Source: Sulfurimonas sp. UBA2011 (GTDB taxonomy: Bacteria > Campylobacterota > Campylobacteria > Campylobacterales > Sulfurimonadaceae). Taken from it: a stretch of DNA of 64,000 bases. The notes below the pieces were generated by a model. That model was given only the letters and a program-made list of their open reading frames with translations. It was not told where the DNA came from and ran no database searches. The position numbers and the translations under genes are program-made. The stretch is from positions 1-64,000 of the forward strand of contig DDCH01000004.1 in NCBI GenBank assembly GCA_002335055.1. The letters run 5' to 3'. Below, piece after piece: positions 49,188-59,090 of the stretch. Position 1 is the first letter of the stretch. Each line of letters starts with the position of its first letter.

Positions 49188-50105
49188 ATGAAATACAGTA
49201 GGATAGTTTTTTTACTCTCTTGCGTCCTTCCGATTTTTTTATCTGCAGCCGAACCTTCAGCGTTTGGTGCAGGTGACCTCACAAGTTCAAATCCTTATGG
49301 ATTAACATCAAATGAAAAAGTTATTTTAGATACAAAAAAGAAGTTACATACAGTTTCTGTGAAAAGTAATAACCAGGCTGATAAACTTGATTCATTAAGA
49401 GAAAGAATAGATGGACTACAGAGTGTTATAGAGAGTCTTAGTAGACAAGCACACAACAATAAAATAGATTTAAAGAACCAGACACAAGTAAATGAGCTTA
49501 AGTCAAATAATAGCAGTGAATATGAGAAGCGTTTAAGTGAACTTGCTCAAAAAAATGAAATTTCACTTACAAAACAAGAACTCTTAATAAGCGAAATATC
49601 TTTAATAGTGGATGAAATTAATACTAAGTATGTCTCTAAAGAAGAGTTTAATGCTTTAGTTAAAGATGTGAATAATTTTAAAACTCTTGTAACAAAAGAG
49701 CTAAAAGCCAGTGCAAGAAAAACGAGTAAAACAAAGAATAATACGAGAACTTCTGTAGAGATTGCTAAAGCTGCAAAAGCTTACTTTGATAAAAAGTACT
49801 ATACAAATGCTATACAAGATTATGAACTTTTAATTTCTAAGAATTATAAACCTGCATATGCATACTATATGATTGCTGAAATGAACTATAGAAGAAAAAA
49901 CTATTCCAATGCTATTTCATATTTTAAAAAGAGTTCATCACTGTATTCTAAAGCTTCTTATATGCCAAAGCTTATGTTACATACAGCATTAAGTATGCTA
50001 GAATCAGGGGATAATGGACATGCAAAGGCTTTTTTTGGGGCTATTGTCTCTAAATATCCTGATTCAGCTGAGGCTAAAGAGGCAAAACTCTATATTCAGC
50101 CATAA
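49188..50105 (+). CDS. cpoB: CpoB/YbgF-like Tol-Pal associated protein
   Basis: 305 residues: signal peptide (IVFLLSCVLPIFLSAA), a long coiled coil (about 55-180), then TPR repeats (about 190-305, AKAYFDKKYYTNAIQDYELLI, AEMNYRRKNYSNAISYFKKSS, AKAFFGAIVSKYPDSAEAKEA). The layout is that of CpoB, which coordinates Tol function with peptidoglycan synthesis. It directly follows pal as in many proteobacteria. Confidence 0.88.
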   Translation: MKYSRIVFLLSCVLPIFLSAAEPSAFGAGDLTSSNPYGLTSNEKVILDTKKKLHTVSVKSNNQADKLDSLRERIDGLQSVIESLSRQAHNNKIDLKNQTQVNELKSNNSSEYEKRLSELAQKNEISLTKQELLISEISLIVDEINTKYVSKEEFNALVKDVNNFKTLVTKELKASARKTSKTKNNTRTSVEIAKAAKAYFDKKYYTNAIQDYELLISKNYKPAYAYYMIAEMNYRRKNYSNAISYFKKSSSLYSKASYMPKLMLHTALSMLESGDNGHAKAFFGAIVSKYPDSAEAKEAKLYIQP

Positions 50106-50155
50106 TATAGAAATTTATGTTAAAATCCCGTAATTAAAATTATAAGGAAATAATG

Positions 50156-50665
50156 ATGGCAATAGAAGCAAATCAAATCGTATCAATAGAATATGAAGTA
50201 AAAGATGGTGACAAAGTAGTAGATAGTAATATCGGTGGGGCTCCATTAGTATTTATGTTTGGTAAAGGTCAAATTATTCCAGGTTTAGAAAATGGAATCG
50301 TTAATATGAATGCTGGCGATAAAGCTGATGTTTTAGTTGAACCTGCTGATGCTTACGGTGAATACAAAGATGATGCAACTCAAGAAGTTCCTGCTGATCA
50401 GTTCGCTGGAGTTCAATTAGAAATCGGTATGACACTTTATGGTCAAGATGAAGATGGTGGCACTACACAAGTAACTGTAAAAGAGTTCGGTGGAGATACT
50501 GTAACTATCGACTTTAATCATCCTTTAGCTGGAAAAACACTAATGTTTACTGTTAGTGTTAATAGTGTTAGAGAAGCTACTGCTGATGAAGCAATGACTG
50601 GTGTGCCAGCTGAAAATAAACCTGCTGAGGGTGAAAGCTGTGGAACAGGTTGTGGTTGCCACTAA
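50156..50665 (+). CDS. slyD: SlyD-type FKBP peptidyl-prolyl isomerase
   Basis: 169 residues. FKBP domain split by an insert-in-flap chaperone domain (IEYEVKDGDKVVDS, GKGQIIPGLENGIVNM, DAYGEYKDD, FNHPLAGKTLMFTV). A short Cys/His tail (CGTGCGCH) could bind metal as in SlyD. Start set at the second of two adjacent ATGs because AGGA lies 7 bp before it. The next gene begins inside its 3' end. Confidence 0.92.
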   Translation: MAIEANQIVSIEYEVKDGDKVVDSNIGGAPLVFMFGKGQIIPGLENGIVNMNAGDKADVLVEPADAYGEYKDDATQEVPADQFAGVQLEIGMTLYGQDEDGGTTQVTVKEFGGDTVTIDFNHPLAGKTLMFTVSVNSVREATADEAMTGVPAENKPAEGESCGTGCGCH

Positions 50666-51404
50666 TTTTGTAACTGCTTCAGAAGCTTCATATCAGGCTC
50701 TGAAAACAGCGACACTTTTAAAAACCTTGAATGTCAGTGCCTTAATAATGGGTGAAGTCGGAGTTGGTAAAAAGTGTTTAGCTTCATTTATACTTCCAGA
50801 TGCATCTATTGTAGATGCTCTGAATTTTGATGAGTTACTTGTCAGCCTTGAGTGTTGCAGTGAACTTATCATTACTAACATTGAAAATTCTCCAAACCTT
50901 CAACGCCTTATCCAAACCATTAAAGAAAAACAGGTTAGAATTGTTGCTACATCTAAAGCCACTTTTTCAAATGAATTTATTGATGATTTATTTAGTGTTA
51001 AATTTGATATACCATCTTTAGTAAATCGTAAAGAAGATGTAGAATTATTAATAAAATTATTTGAAACTGAGGCAGTCACACTTTTTGGTGGTGAACTAAA
51101 ATTTGATGTAGTTAACTTTACACCTGATTTAAGTCAAAATGCTAAATCATTAAAACGCCAAGTTATGGTGAATTACTTACATCAAGATATTCAAGATAAA
51201 GAGTTAATGCAAATTATTGAGAATTATTTACATGATAAAATAGGTTCTCAGAGTGATTATAGAAAATATCTGTATCTTTACGAGGTACCTCTTATTAAAG
51301 CAGGCTTGGATAGGTTTGGGTCACAGTTACAGTTATCTGATAAACTTGGTTTAAATAGAAATACATTAAGAAAAAAGATCGCGGATAATAAAAAGTATCT
51401 GTAG
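50640..51404 (+). CDS. Fis-type regulator with degenerate AAA+ domain
   Basis: About 254 residues. A Walker A-like GEVGVGKK (about 35) and a weak Walker B region (ELIITNIEN) mark a degenerate NtrC-type ATPase domain. The GAFTGA loop needed to contact sigma-54 is not found. The C-terminus is a Fis-family helix-turn-helix (LSDKLGLNRNTLRKKI). It probably regulates transcription without activating sigma-54. The start is uncertain: GTG 50640, with GAGG 9 bp upstream and overlapping slyD, is chosen; ATG 50601 and GTG 50652 are alternatives. Confidence 0.7.
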   Translation: MEQVVVATNFVTASEASYQALKTATLLKTLNVSALIMGEVGVGKKCLASFILPDASIVDALNFDELLVSLECCSELIITNIENSPNLQRLIQTIKEKQVRIVATSKATFSNEFIDDLFSVKFDIPSLVNRKEDVELLIKLFETEAVTLFGGELKFDVVNFTPDLSQNAKSLKRQVMVNYLHQDIQDKELMQIIENYLHDKIGSQSDYRKYLYLYEVPLIKAGLDRFGSQLQLSDKLGLNRNTLRKKIADNKKYL

Positions 51405-51423
51405 TTTCCCTACGGGGTTAAGT

Positions 51424-51473
51424 GTACTTCATATATGAAGTACTAAAACTCTACTTATAGCCTTTAGCTAAAG
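51424..51473. repeat. Two palindromes upstream of fabD
   Basis: In the 96-bp gap between the Fis-type regulator and fabD are a perfect 20-bp palindrome GTACTTCATATATGAAGTAC (51424-51443) and a perfect 12-bp palindrome CTTTAGCTAAAG (51462-51473). Neither is followed by a T-run, so operator or mRNA hairpin roles are more likely than termination. Confidence 0.6.
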
Positions 51474-51500
51474 AGAGAGAGTTTAAGTAAAGGAAAATAA

Positions 51501-52439
51501 ATGAGTAAAATAGCAATGATTTTTGCAGGACAAGGTTCTCAAGCAGTTGGAATGGGAAAAGATTTTTATGAAAATAGCGAAGTAGCACGTGAAATGTTTG
51601 ACAAAGCCGGAGAAAGAATCGGTGTAAACTTTAAAGAATTAATTTTTGAAGAAAATGATAAGTTAGGACAAACAGCTTATACTCAACCAGCAATTTTACT
51701 AGTACAGATGATAGCATATAAGCTTTTTACTGATGCTTATCCAGATGTAAAACCAACTATGTTTTTGGGACACTCTTTGGGTGAGTTCTCAGCTTTATGT
51801 GCTAGTGGTGCTATAGATTATGTAGATGCTGTTGAACTTGTACATAAACGTGGTTCATTTATGCAAGAAGCTTGTAGCGGTGTAAACGCAGGTATGATGG
51901 TTCTAGTTGGGCTTGATGATGAAAGTGTTGAAAAAGTATGTGCTGATGCTTTAAGTGCAGGTAAAAAAGTATGGCCTGCTAACTATAACCAAGATGGTCA
52001 ACTTGTTGTTGCTGGAATCAAAGATGATTTAGCCGCATTAGAGCAGACTTTTAAAGACGCTGGGGCAAAACGTGCTATCTTACTTGATATGTCTGTTGCA
52101 TCTCATTGTGAGCTTTTAGCTTCTGCTCAGGAGCCTTTATGCGAACTAATGGAGAAAATGGTTACCGACAGTTTTATTGCACCTATAGTATCAAATGTAA
52201 CAACAGAGAAATATGCTTCTAAAACAGAGGCAGTTGCACTACTTAAAGACCAACTAGTAAAACCGGTAAAGTACAAGCAGTCTATTTTAGCAATAGCTCC
52301 TGAGCTTGATATGGCGATTGAGTTTGGAAATGGTATAACACTGAAAGGTTTAAACAGAAGAATAGCTAAAGAACTTAAAACTCTTAACATTTCAGATATG
52401 GAATCATTAGCTAAAGTAAAAGAAGAAATCTGCTCTTAA
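51501..52439 (+). CDS. fabD: Malonyl-CoA:ACP transacylase
   Basis: 312 residues. FAGQGSQAVGMG at the start, the nucleophile Ser in GHSLGEFSAL (about 91-100), and the late His-containing VASHCELL motif. It loads malonyl groups onto acyl carrier protein for fatty acid synthesis. AAAGGAAA ribosome binding site. Position after slyD is conserved in Campylobacter, apart from the regulator in between. Confidence 0.95.
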   Translation: MSKIAMIFAGQGSQAVGMGKDFYENSEVAREMFDKAGERIGVNFKELIFEENDKLGQTAYTQPAILLVQMIAYKLFTDAYPDVKPTMFLGHSLGEFSALCASGAIDYVDAVELVHKRGSFMQEACSGVNAGMMVLVGLDDESVEKVCADALSAGKKVWPANYNQDGQLVVAGIKDDLAALEQTFKDAGAKRAILLDMSVASHCELLASAQEPLCELMEKMVTDSFIAPIVSNVTTEKYASKTEAVALLKDQLVKPVKYKQSILAIAPELDMAIEFGNGITLKGLNRRIAKELKTLNISDMESLAKVKEEICS

Positions 52440-52442
52440 ATC

Positions 52443-53159
52443 ATGAGAGTTACACTTGCCCAAATATCACCTAAGTTAAATAGAACTAACTTAGATGATA
52501 TAATAAAAATCATCAATAGTGTTAAAGACAGTAGTGATTTAATAGTCTTTCCTGAACTCTCTTTAAGTGGTTATATGCTTCAAGATAAACTGAGCGAAGA
52601 TGCTTGGCAAATAGAAGAACTTGATGAATTAAGAGACTTGAGTAAAGAGATAGATATTGTAGTTGGTGCTGCATTTAAGGATGAGTCCCACTTTAGAAAT
52701 GCAGCGCTTTACTTCTCTAAGGGTGAGTGTATTAGTAGACACAATAAAGTATATCTTCCAAACTATGGAATGTTTGAAGAGGCTCGTTACTTTGAAGCAG
52801 GTGATATTTTTGAGAGTTTTTCTCTTGATGGAAAATCTATCTCTATGGTGATTTGTGAAGATCTTTGGCATAAAAATGTGCACCAAGACTTAATAGAAAA
52901 AAATCCTGAGATTATCATAGCACTTGTTGCATCTCCAGCTCGTGGTTTTAGTGATGATGGATTAGAGATTCAAAGACAGTGGTATGATATTATTAAAACA
53001 GTGGCAAAAGAGTGCTCTGCCAAACTTATTTTTGTAAATCGTGTAGGTTTTGAAGATGGACTTGGTTTTTGGGGTGGCTCTTGTACAGTTGATGCATTAG
53101 GAAATATCCAGCATCAACAAGAGAACTTTAAAAAAATTATAAAAACAGTAGAGGTTTAA
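52443..53159 (+). CDS. Carbon-nitrogen hydrolase (nitrilase superfamily)
   Basis: 238 residues with the Glu-Lys-Cys triad: Glu in VFPELSLSGY (about 38), Lys in HNKVYLPNYG (about 100), Cys in MVICEDLWH (about 138). The pattern is closest to amidase domains of glutamine-dependent NAD synthetases, but there is no synthetase part. Substrate unknown. It starts 3 bp after fabD and ends 1 bp before mtnN, which suggests co-transcription. Confidence 0.8.
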   Translation: MRVTLAQISPKLNRTNLDDIIKIINSVKDSSDLIVFPELSLSGYMLQDKLSEDAWQIEELDELRDLSKEIDIVVGAAFKDESHFRNAALYFSKGECISRHNKVYLPNYGMFEEARYFEAGDIFESFSLDGKSISMVICEDLWHKNVHQDLIEKNPEIIIALVASPARGFSDDGLEIQRQWYDIIKTVAKECSAKLIFVNRVGFEDGLGFWGGSCTVDALGNIQHQQENFKKIIKTVEV

Positions 53160-53160
53160 A

Positions 53161-53859
53161 ATGAAGAAAATAGCAATTATGGGTGCAATGCCTGAAGAAG
53201 TGGCTCCAATACTAAAAAAGATTGGTACATATAAAACAACAGAGTATGCAGGTAACAAATATTATGAAGCTACATACAATGGTGTTGAACTTGTTGTAGC
53301 ATACTCTAAAATTGGTAAAGTTTTCTCTACACTTACTGCGACAACAATGATAGAACATTTTTCTTGTGATGTACTTCTTTTTTCTGGTGTAGCGGGTGGT
53401 ATAAACCCTGAGCTTAAAATTGGTGATTTGATAGTTGCAACAAAACTCTCTCAACATGATTTAGATATCACTGCATTTGGTCATCCTATGGGTTATGTTC
53501 CAGAGGGTTCAGTATTTGTTGAGACAGATAAGGACTTATTGGCACTTTCAAAAGAAGTTGCAGATGAACTTGGTAAGAATGTTATAGAAGGAGTAATAGC
53601 TACTGGAGATCAGTTTGTTCATGATGAAAAAGTGAAAGCAAACATAGTAAAACACTTTAATGCAGACGCTTTAGAAATGGAAGGTGGAAGTGTAGCCGTT
53701 GTTTGTAATGCACTTAATATACCTTTTTTCATCCTTCGTGCTATAAGTGACACAGCAGATACTGATGCTAGTTTTTCTTTTGATGAGTTTATGGAGTCAA
53801 GTGCCATTATTAGTGCAGAATTTATTATGAAAATGGTTGATAAGGTAATAAGTAAATAA
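53161..53859 (+). CDS. mtnN: MTA/SAH/aminodeoxyfutalosine nucleosidase
   Basis: 232 residues. IAIMGAMPEEVAPIL at the start, FSGVAGGINPELKIGDL, TGDQFVHD and EMEGGSVAVVC with the following AISDTAD (catalytic Asp) are diagnostic. It hydrolyses methylthioadenosine and S-adenosylhomocysteine; in Campylobacterota it also serves the futalosine route to menaquinone. TAATG overlap with ttcA. Confidence 0.95.
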   Translation: MKKIAIMGAMPEEVAPILKKIGTYKTTEYAGNKYYEATYNGVELVVAYSKIGKVFSTLTATTMIEHFSCDVLLFSGVAGGINPELKIGDLIVATKLSQHDLDITAFGHPMGYVPEGSVFVETDKDLLALSKEVADELGKNVIEGVIATGDQFVHDEKVKANIVKHFNADALEMEGGSVAVVCNALNIPFFILRAISDTADTDASFSFDEFMESSAIISAEFIMKMVDKVISK

Positions 53860-54647
53860 TGAGTATTAAACTTTCAAAAAAGATTATGTCAAAACTAGGC
53901 AAGACTAATGCAGAGTTTAAACTTATAGAAGAGGGCGATAAGATACTTATAGGCCTCTCAGGTGGCAAAGACTCTCTTACTATGATTCATGCCATGAAAG
54001 AACAGCAGAGACGTGCTCCATTTGCATTTGAGTTCATCGCTGTGACTATCTCTTATGGAATGGGAGAAGACTACTCTGCACTAGCTTTGCATTGTGAAGA
54101 AAATGGTATCAAACACATAATCAAAGATACTAAGACATATGAACTTGCAAAAGAAAAGATTCGTAAGAACTCTTCATTTTGCAGTTTCTTTTCTCGTATG
54201 AGAAGAGGTTATCTTTATAGTGTAGCCTTAGAATTAGGATGTAATAAAGTAGCCCTAGGACATCACCTTGATGATGCTGCTGAGAGTTTTTTTATGAACT
54301 TTATTTACAATGGCCAGATGAGAAGTTTAGCACCTAAATATACAGCTACCAATGGACTTGTAGTTATTCGTCCACTTATTCAGATGAGAGAACGCCAACT
54401 CCGTGCTTTTGTTGTTGATAATGGTATTGCTGCCATAGGTGATGAAGCCTGTCCTGCTATGCGTTTTGATGTAAAAATGCCTCATGCAAGAGCGAATATG
54501 AAGATAATGCTTAATAAAATGGAGTTAGATTTTCCACAACTTTTTACATCTTTAAATGCAGCATTTAAAAATATAAGTATAGATAGCTTTTTTCTTAGCG
54601 AAAAAGAGGAAATTTCTTTAGAAGAGAATCAAGATACTTCGTCATAA
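53859..54647 (+). CDS. ttcA: TtcA-like tRNA thiolase with altered CxxC
   Basis: 262 residues. PP-loop SGGKDS at 34-39 and ALGHHLDDAAESFFMN identify the TtcA family, which inserts sulfur at C32 of tRNA using a [4Fe-4S] cluster. The usual CxxC before SRxRRG reads C108-S-F-F111 here, so one expected cluster ligand is missing; a later Cys198 (EACPAM) is present. It may still be a TtcA with a different ligand, or an orthologue with another role. Position after mtnN matches Campylobacter. Confidence 0.8.
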   Translation: MSIKLSKKIMSKLGKTNAEFKLIEEGDKILIGLSGGKDSLTMIHAMKEQQRRAPFAFEFIAVTISYGMGEDYSALALHCEENGIKHIIKDTKTYELAKEKIRKNSSFCSFFSRMRRGYLYSVALELGCNKVALGHHLDDAAESFFMNFIYNGQMRSLAPKYTATNGLVVIRPLIQMRERQLRAFVVDNGIAAIGDEACPAMRFDVKMPHARANMKIMLNKMELDFPQLFTSLNAAFKNISIDSFFLSEKEEISLEENQDTSS

Positions 54648-54784
54648 ATAACTACAGTACCAGCTAAGAGGTCATGTAGACCTCGTTTGTCATCTCTAAA
54701 TGCTACCATTATAAAGCCGATCAAAAAAGAAAATGTAGAAGCGATATAACCAATAGAACGGCTGATCGCTTGTTGGTTTGTGAT
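54629..54784 (-). pseudogene. 3' remnant of an RDD-family membrane protein gene
   Basis: Read on the minus strand, about 50 codons are open and end at a TGA inside ttcA's tail. The peptide contains SRSIGYIAST, a hydrophobic helix and FRDDKRGLHDLLAGTVV, the C-terminal signature of RDD-domain membrane proteins. The frame hits a stop at about 54803, and no start or upstream domain is present, so only the last part of the gene survives. Confidence 0.65.
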
Positions 54785-54961
54785 ATGGATGGTGTTACTG
54801 CATCAGTTGAGAAAGATAACGCGAGTGCTTCAGTGAACAAAACAAAGGCTGCTACAGCATTATAGCAAGGTGATTATTCTAGTGCTGCTAAAAGTGTAGA
54901 TATTGGTAAAGAAAAAGACTCAGTAGATAAAGAGAAACTTATAAAGTCTCTCTATTAAATA
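54648..54961. other. Gene-debris gap between ttcA and guaB
   Basis: 314 bp without an intact gene. The left half is the RDD remnant on the minus strand and the right half an interrupted plus-strand reading frame. No promoter, RNA or terminator is evident. Confidence 0.6.
54785..54958 (+). pseudogene. Interrupted gene remnant before guaB
   Basis: A plus-strand frame reads DGVTASVEKDNASASVNKT, an in-frame TAG at 54863, then QGDYSSAAKSVDIGKEKDSV to a TAA at 54956, 3 bp before the guaB stop. Codon use looks coding and the two parts read as one C-terminal segment broken by a nonsense mutation. The family is not recognised. The left boundary coincides with the end of the RDD remnant, as expected for a deletion junction. 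Confidence 0.5.
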
Positions 54962-56416
<1,455 letters not shown>

Positions 56417-56429
56417 TTAAAATTTTTGG

Positions 56430-56435
56430 ATTATA
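56430..56435 (-). promoter_or_regulatory. Putative guaB promoter -10
   Basis: Minus-strand TATAAT 22 bp upstream of the guaB ATG. The surrounding sequence is A/T-rich and no -35 is clear. Confidence 0.4.
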
Positions 56436-56478
56436 TCTATATTGTGCTAAAAAAGAAGTAAAAGTAATTCTTTAATGA

Positions 56479-56714
56479 CTATAACCAATCCTTAAGAGGT
56501 TTTGGTTTTCCAAGGAAATAACCTTGGCCATAAGTAATTCCTATTTCTCGTAAGGCATCAACATCTTCTAGGATTTCAAAATACTCAGCATCAGTCTCTT
56601 GGTTATTAAGTTCTGCTATCTCATGAATGTATTTAATTACAGCTCTATCAGTTGGGTCAGTATGCATATCTTTTACAAAATTACCAACAGCAGAGGTCCC
56701 TGTAGCCTCTAACT
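56479..56714 (-). pseudogene. C-terminal remnant of an EAL-domain gene
   Basis: The frame encodes GNFVKDMHTDPTDRAVIKYI, then REIGITYGQGYFLGKPKPL before a TAG. This corresponds to the last third of a c-di-GMP phosphodiesterase EAL domain (the DGSFV, YGQGY and G-P-L positions). The catalytic EAL motif, the first two-thirds and any start codon are missing. The middle (NNQETDAEYFEILEDVDAL) has also drifted from the family pattern. Confidence 0.7.
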
Positions 56715-57035
56715 CTAGCTTGTGCCACGAAAACCTAACCATAAACCCAAAAATACTTTGATGCTCAAAACAATTTGAAAATAGCTCATACCTTCATCAC
56801 TAATCTCACCAAAAACTTGCGAGAAAAGGTAAAGTCCACTAGCCACCGCAATCATAAGAGAATAGGGTACAACTTTATGTACATGAATCATAATAGCTTC
56901 ACGAGCTTTTTTATGTTCTTCTTCACTCAGACTTTGTTTCATGTTTGAGAGAAAAAGAATATTTACAAAAAGAAATCCTCCGTAAATAAATACGGAAAAT
57001 ATATGGATAGTGTGTATGAATGTGTAAAGTATTAA
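56715..57035 (-). pseudogene. 5' remnant of a four-helix membrane protein gene
   Basis: A minus-strand frame reads [20 protein letters not shown], continues with FLFVNILFLSNMKQ, a charged loop, then VVPYSLMIAVASGLYLFSQV and FQIVLSIKVFLGLWLGFRG before a TAG at the junction with the EAL remnant. That is three of an expected four helices of a small CopD-like membrane protein. No ATG, GTG or TTG precedes the first helix in frame before a stop, so the start is lost as well as the 3' end. Confidence 0.6.
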
Positions 57036-58375
57036 GCTTGGTAGTTTAACTCGCGTTCAAGTGAGAGTGAACCATCAAAAAGTGTTTGTTCATCATAAGC
57101 AGAAGCTATGAGTTGTAAACCAACTGGCATACCATCTGCATTTTTCATAACTGGAAGTGAAAGACCTGGAAGACCAGCAAGGTTTACACTAATAGTATAA
57201 ATATCACTCAGGTACATATCCATAGGAGTTGCAAGCTCACCAAACTTTGGTGCAACAGTTGGTGCAACAGGTGAAAGTATTAAGTCCACATCTTCAAAGA
57301 TTTTTGCATAATTGTCTTTGATGATATGACGTGCTTTTTGTGCTTTTACATAATAAGCTTCATAGTACCCACTTGAGAGTACAAAGTTACCAAGCATGAT
57401 ACGGCGTTTAACTTCATCACCAAAACCATTACTACGAGTCTTGATAAAAGTGTCTTCTAAGTTTTTACCAGTAACACGGTTACCATAACGGATACCATCA
57501 TAACGAGCCAGGTTTGTAGTTGCTTCAGCAGTCGCAGTTATATAATAAGCTGAGATATCAAACTTAGAGTCTTTCATCTCGTGTTCTACTATAGTATGAC
57601 CTTGTGCTTTTAGTGCTTCTATTGCTTTTGCATAGGCATCTTTTATATCTTGGTTTGCACTCTCTAAGTACTTCGGTAAAACAGCGATACGGAGTTTTCT
57701 ATCCGCGTTTAGAGATGGAGTAACTTTATCATCCTTTTGCGCATTCGTAGAGTCTTTTTCGCATGAACCACTAATGATGTCATACAAAATTGCAGCATCT
57801 TCAACATTTTGTGTAAGGGGGCCAATTTGGTCAAGGCTTGAAGCATATGCTCCTAAACCATAACGAGATACACGACCATAAGTTGGTTTCATTCCTACTA
57901 TTCCACAAAAGGCAGCAGGTTGACGGATAGAGCCACCAGTATCACTACCAAGTGCGGCAATAGCAAGTCCAGCACCTACAGCTGCAGCAGATCCACCAGA
58001 ACTTCCACCAGGAACATACTCAGGATTTACTGGATTAAGTGTTTTACCATAAAAGCTAGACTCAGTAGTCGAACCCATAGCAAACTCATCCATATTAACA
58101 CGGCCAAAAGGAGAAAGTCCAGCATCTGTAAGTTTATTTATAACAGTTGCATTATATGGAGCGATATAACCTTGAAGGATATTTGAAGCAGCAGTTACAG
58201 ACCAGCCTTGAACTTGAATGTTATCTTTAATGGCAATAGGCACACCTTCGCCAACATTTTTCACATCAATGTATGCATTAAGTGCAGGGTTAGCTTCTAT
58301 TTTAGCTTTTAAATCATCTTTAAATTTCTTAAGTTCGTCTTTACTAAGTGTAAGCGCTTCTTTTAATGTAATCAC
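57032..58375 (-). CDS. gatA: Glutamyl-tRNA(Gln)/aspartyl-tRNA(Asn) amidotransferase subunit A
   Basis: 447 residues. Amidase signature with catalytic Lys in VPIAIKDNI and Ser-Ser in [12 protein letters not shown], then [16 protein letters not shown]. It releases ammonia from glutamine so that mischarged tRNA is amidated. GatB and GatC are not in this window. The start is GTG with AGGAA 6 bp upstream. The gatA/guaB proximity is shared with Campylobacter. Confidence 0.95.
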   Translation of the reverse strand: MITLKEALTLSKDELKKFKDDLKAKIEANPALNAYIDVKNVGEGVPIAIKDNIQVQGWSVTAASNILQGYIAPYNATVINKLTDAGLSPFGRVNMDEFAMGSTTESSFYGKTLNPVNPEYVPGGSSGGSAAAVGAGLAIAALGSDTGGSIRQPAAFCGIVGMKPTYGRVSRYGLGAYASSLDQIGPLTQNVEDAAILYDIISGSCEKDSTNAQKDDKVTPSLNADRKLRIAVLPKYLESANQDIKDAYAKAIEALKAQGHTIVEHEMKDSKFDISAYYITATAEATTNLARYDGIRYGNRVTGKNLEDTFIKTRSNGFGDEVKRRIMLGNFVLSSGYYEAYYVKAQKARHIIKDNYAKIFEDVDLILSPVAPTVAPKFGELATPMDMYLSDIYTISVNLAGLPGLSLPVMKNADGMPVGLQLIASAYDEQTLFDGSLSLERELNYQA

Positions 58376-58407
58376 TAAAATTCCTATTGTTTATATTAAT
58401 GGTAGTG

Positions 58408-58413
58408 ATTATA
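58408..58413 (-). promoter_or_regulatory. Putative gatA promoter -10
   Basis: Minus-strand TATAAT 32 bp upstream of the gatA GTG, in the 51-bp gap after the unknown 219-residue gene. Confidence 0.4.
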
Positions 58414-58426
58414 TCAAAATGTAGGT

Positions 58427-59086
58427 TTAAGGAGTATTAACAAAGTATCTCATATTGATATTAGCAAGTGTATCACTCCATGCGATATAGGTAATTTTTC
58501 GTCCTGCTTCGACAAATATATGGTTGTCACCAAAATAGTGTTCTAGTATATCAACTATATTTGTAGTTTTAGGAAGTGTAACTATCCACACAAATCCTAT
58601 GCGTTTGAGTGAAGGTATCTCTTTTGAACTTCTCATAATATCACGAAGTGCAGTTTCAATTGTTTTACTATCATCATCCGTAGTAAATTTTGAAAATTCA
58701 ACAAGTGCTTCAAAATTATCTTCTTCATCTGTAACTTTTTTCCATCTATCATGAGGAAACTTTTCTAAAAAATTAAAATCTCCACTTCGTTGTTTTTTAA
58801 GACAAAGAAGATAAGCAGTTTTAATGGCAGTAGGTGCATTCTTCTTTAAGTGTTTTGTCTCATCTTTTGTATAAGAGTGTTTAGAAAAACCATTTTCATC
58901 AAAGAAGTTTATCGCTTCTAGCTGTTTTAAAGTTGCTTCATCTTTAACTCTAGTGACTTCGTTAACAACTGAGACAGGATAGTCTCCAATCCAAGTCCAT
59001 TTACTATTATTTTGGAGAAATTCAATTGTTTTTCTACTATTTTGTATGCCGTTATGTATATCAGATATTATTTTTTTCATGTTCAT
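58427..59086 (-). CDS. Protein of unknown function downstream of purE
   Basis: 219 residues, no signal peptide or membrane helix, no recognised motif. It is charged and mixed alpha/beta, with a helical N-terminal part (HNGIQNSRKTIEFLQNN) and a beta-rich end (RIGFVWIVTLPKTTNIVDIL, ITYIAWSDTLANINMRYF). It starts 4 bp after purE and is probably in the purK-purE transcript. Two adjacent ATGs are possible starts. Confidence 0.65.
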   Translation of the reverse strand: MNMKKIISDIHNGIQNSRKTIEFLQNNSKWTWIGDYPVSVVNEVTRVKDEATLKQLEAINFFDENGFSKHSYTKDETKHLKKNAPTAIKTAYLLCLKKQRSGDFNFLEKFPHDRWKKVTDEEDNFEALVEFSKFTTDDDSKTIETALRDIMRSSKEIPSLKRIGFVWIVTLPKTTNIVDILEHYFGDNHIFVEAGRKITYIAWSDTLANINMRYFVNTP

Positions 59087-59090
59087 AGCA

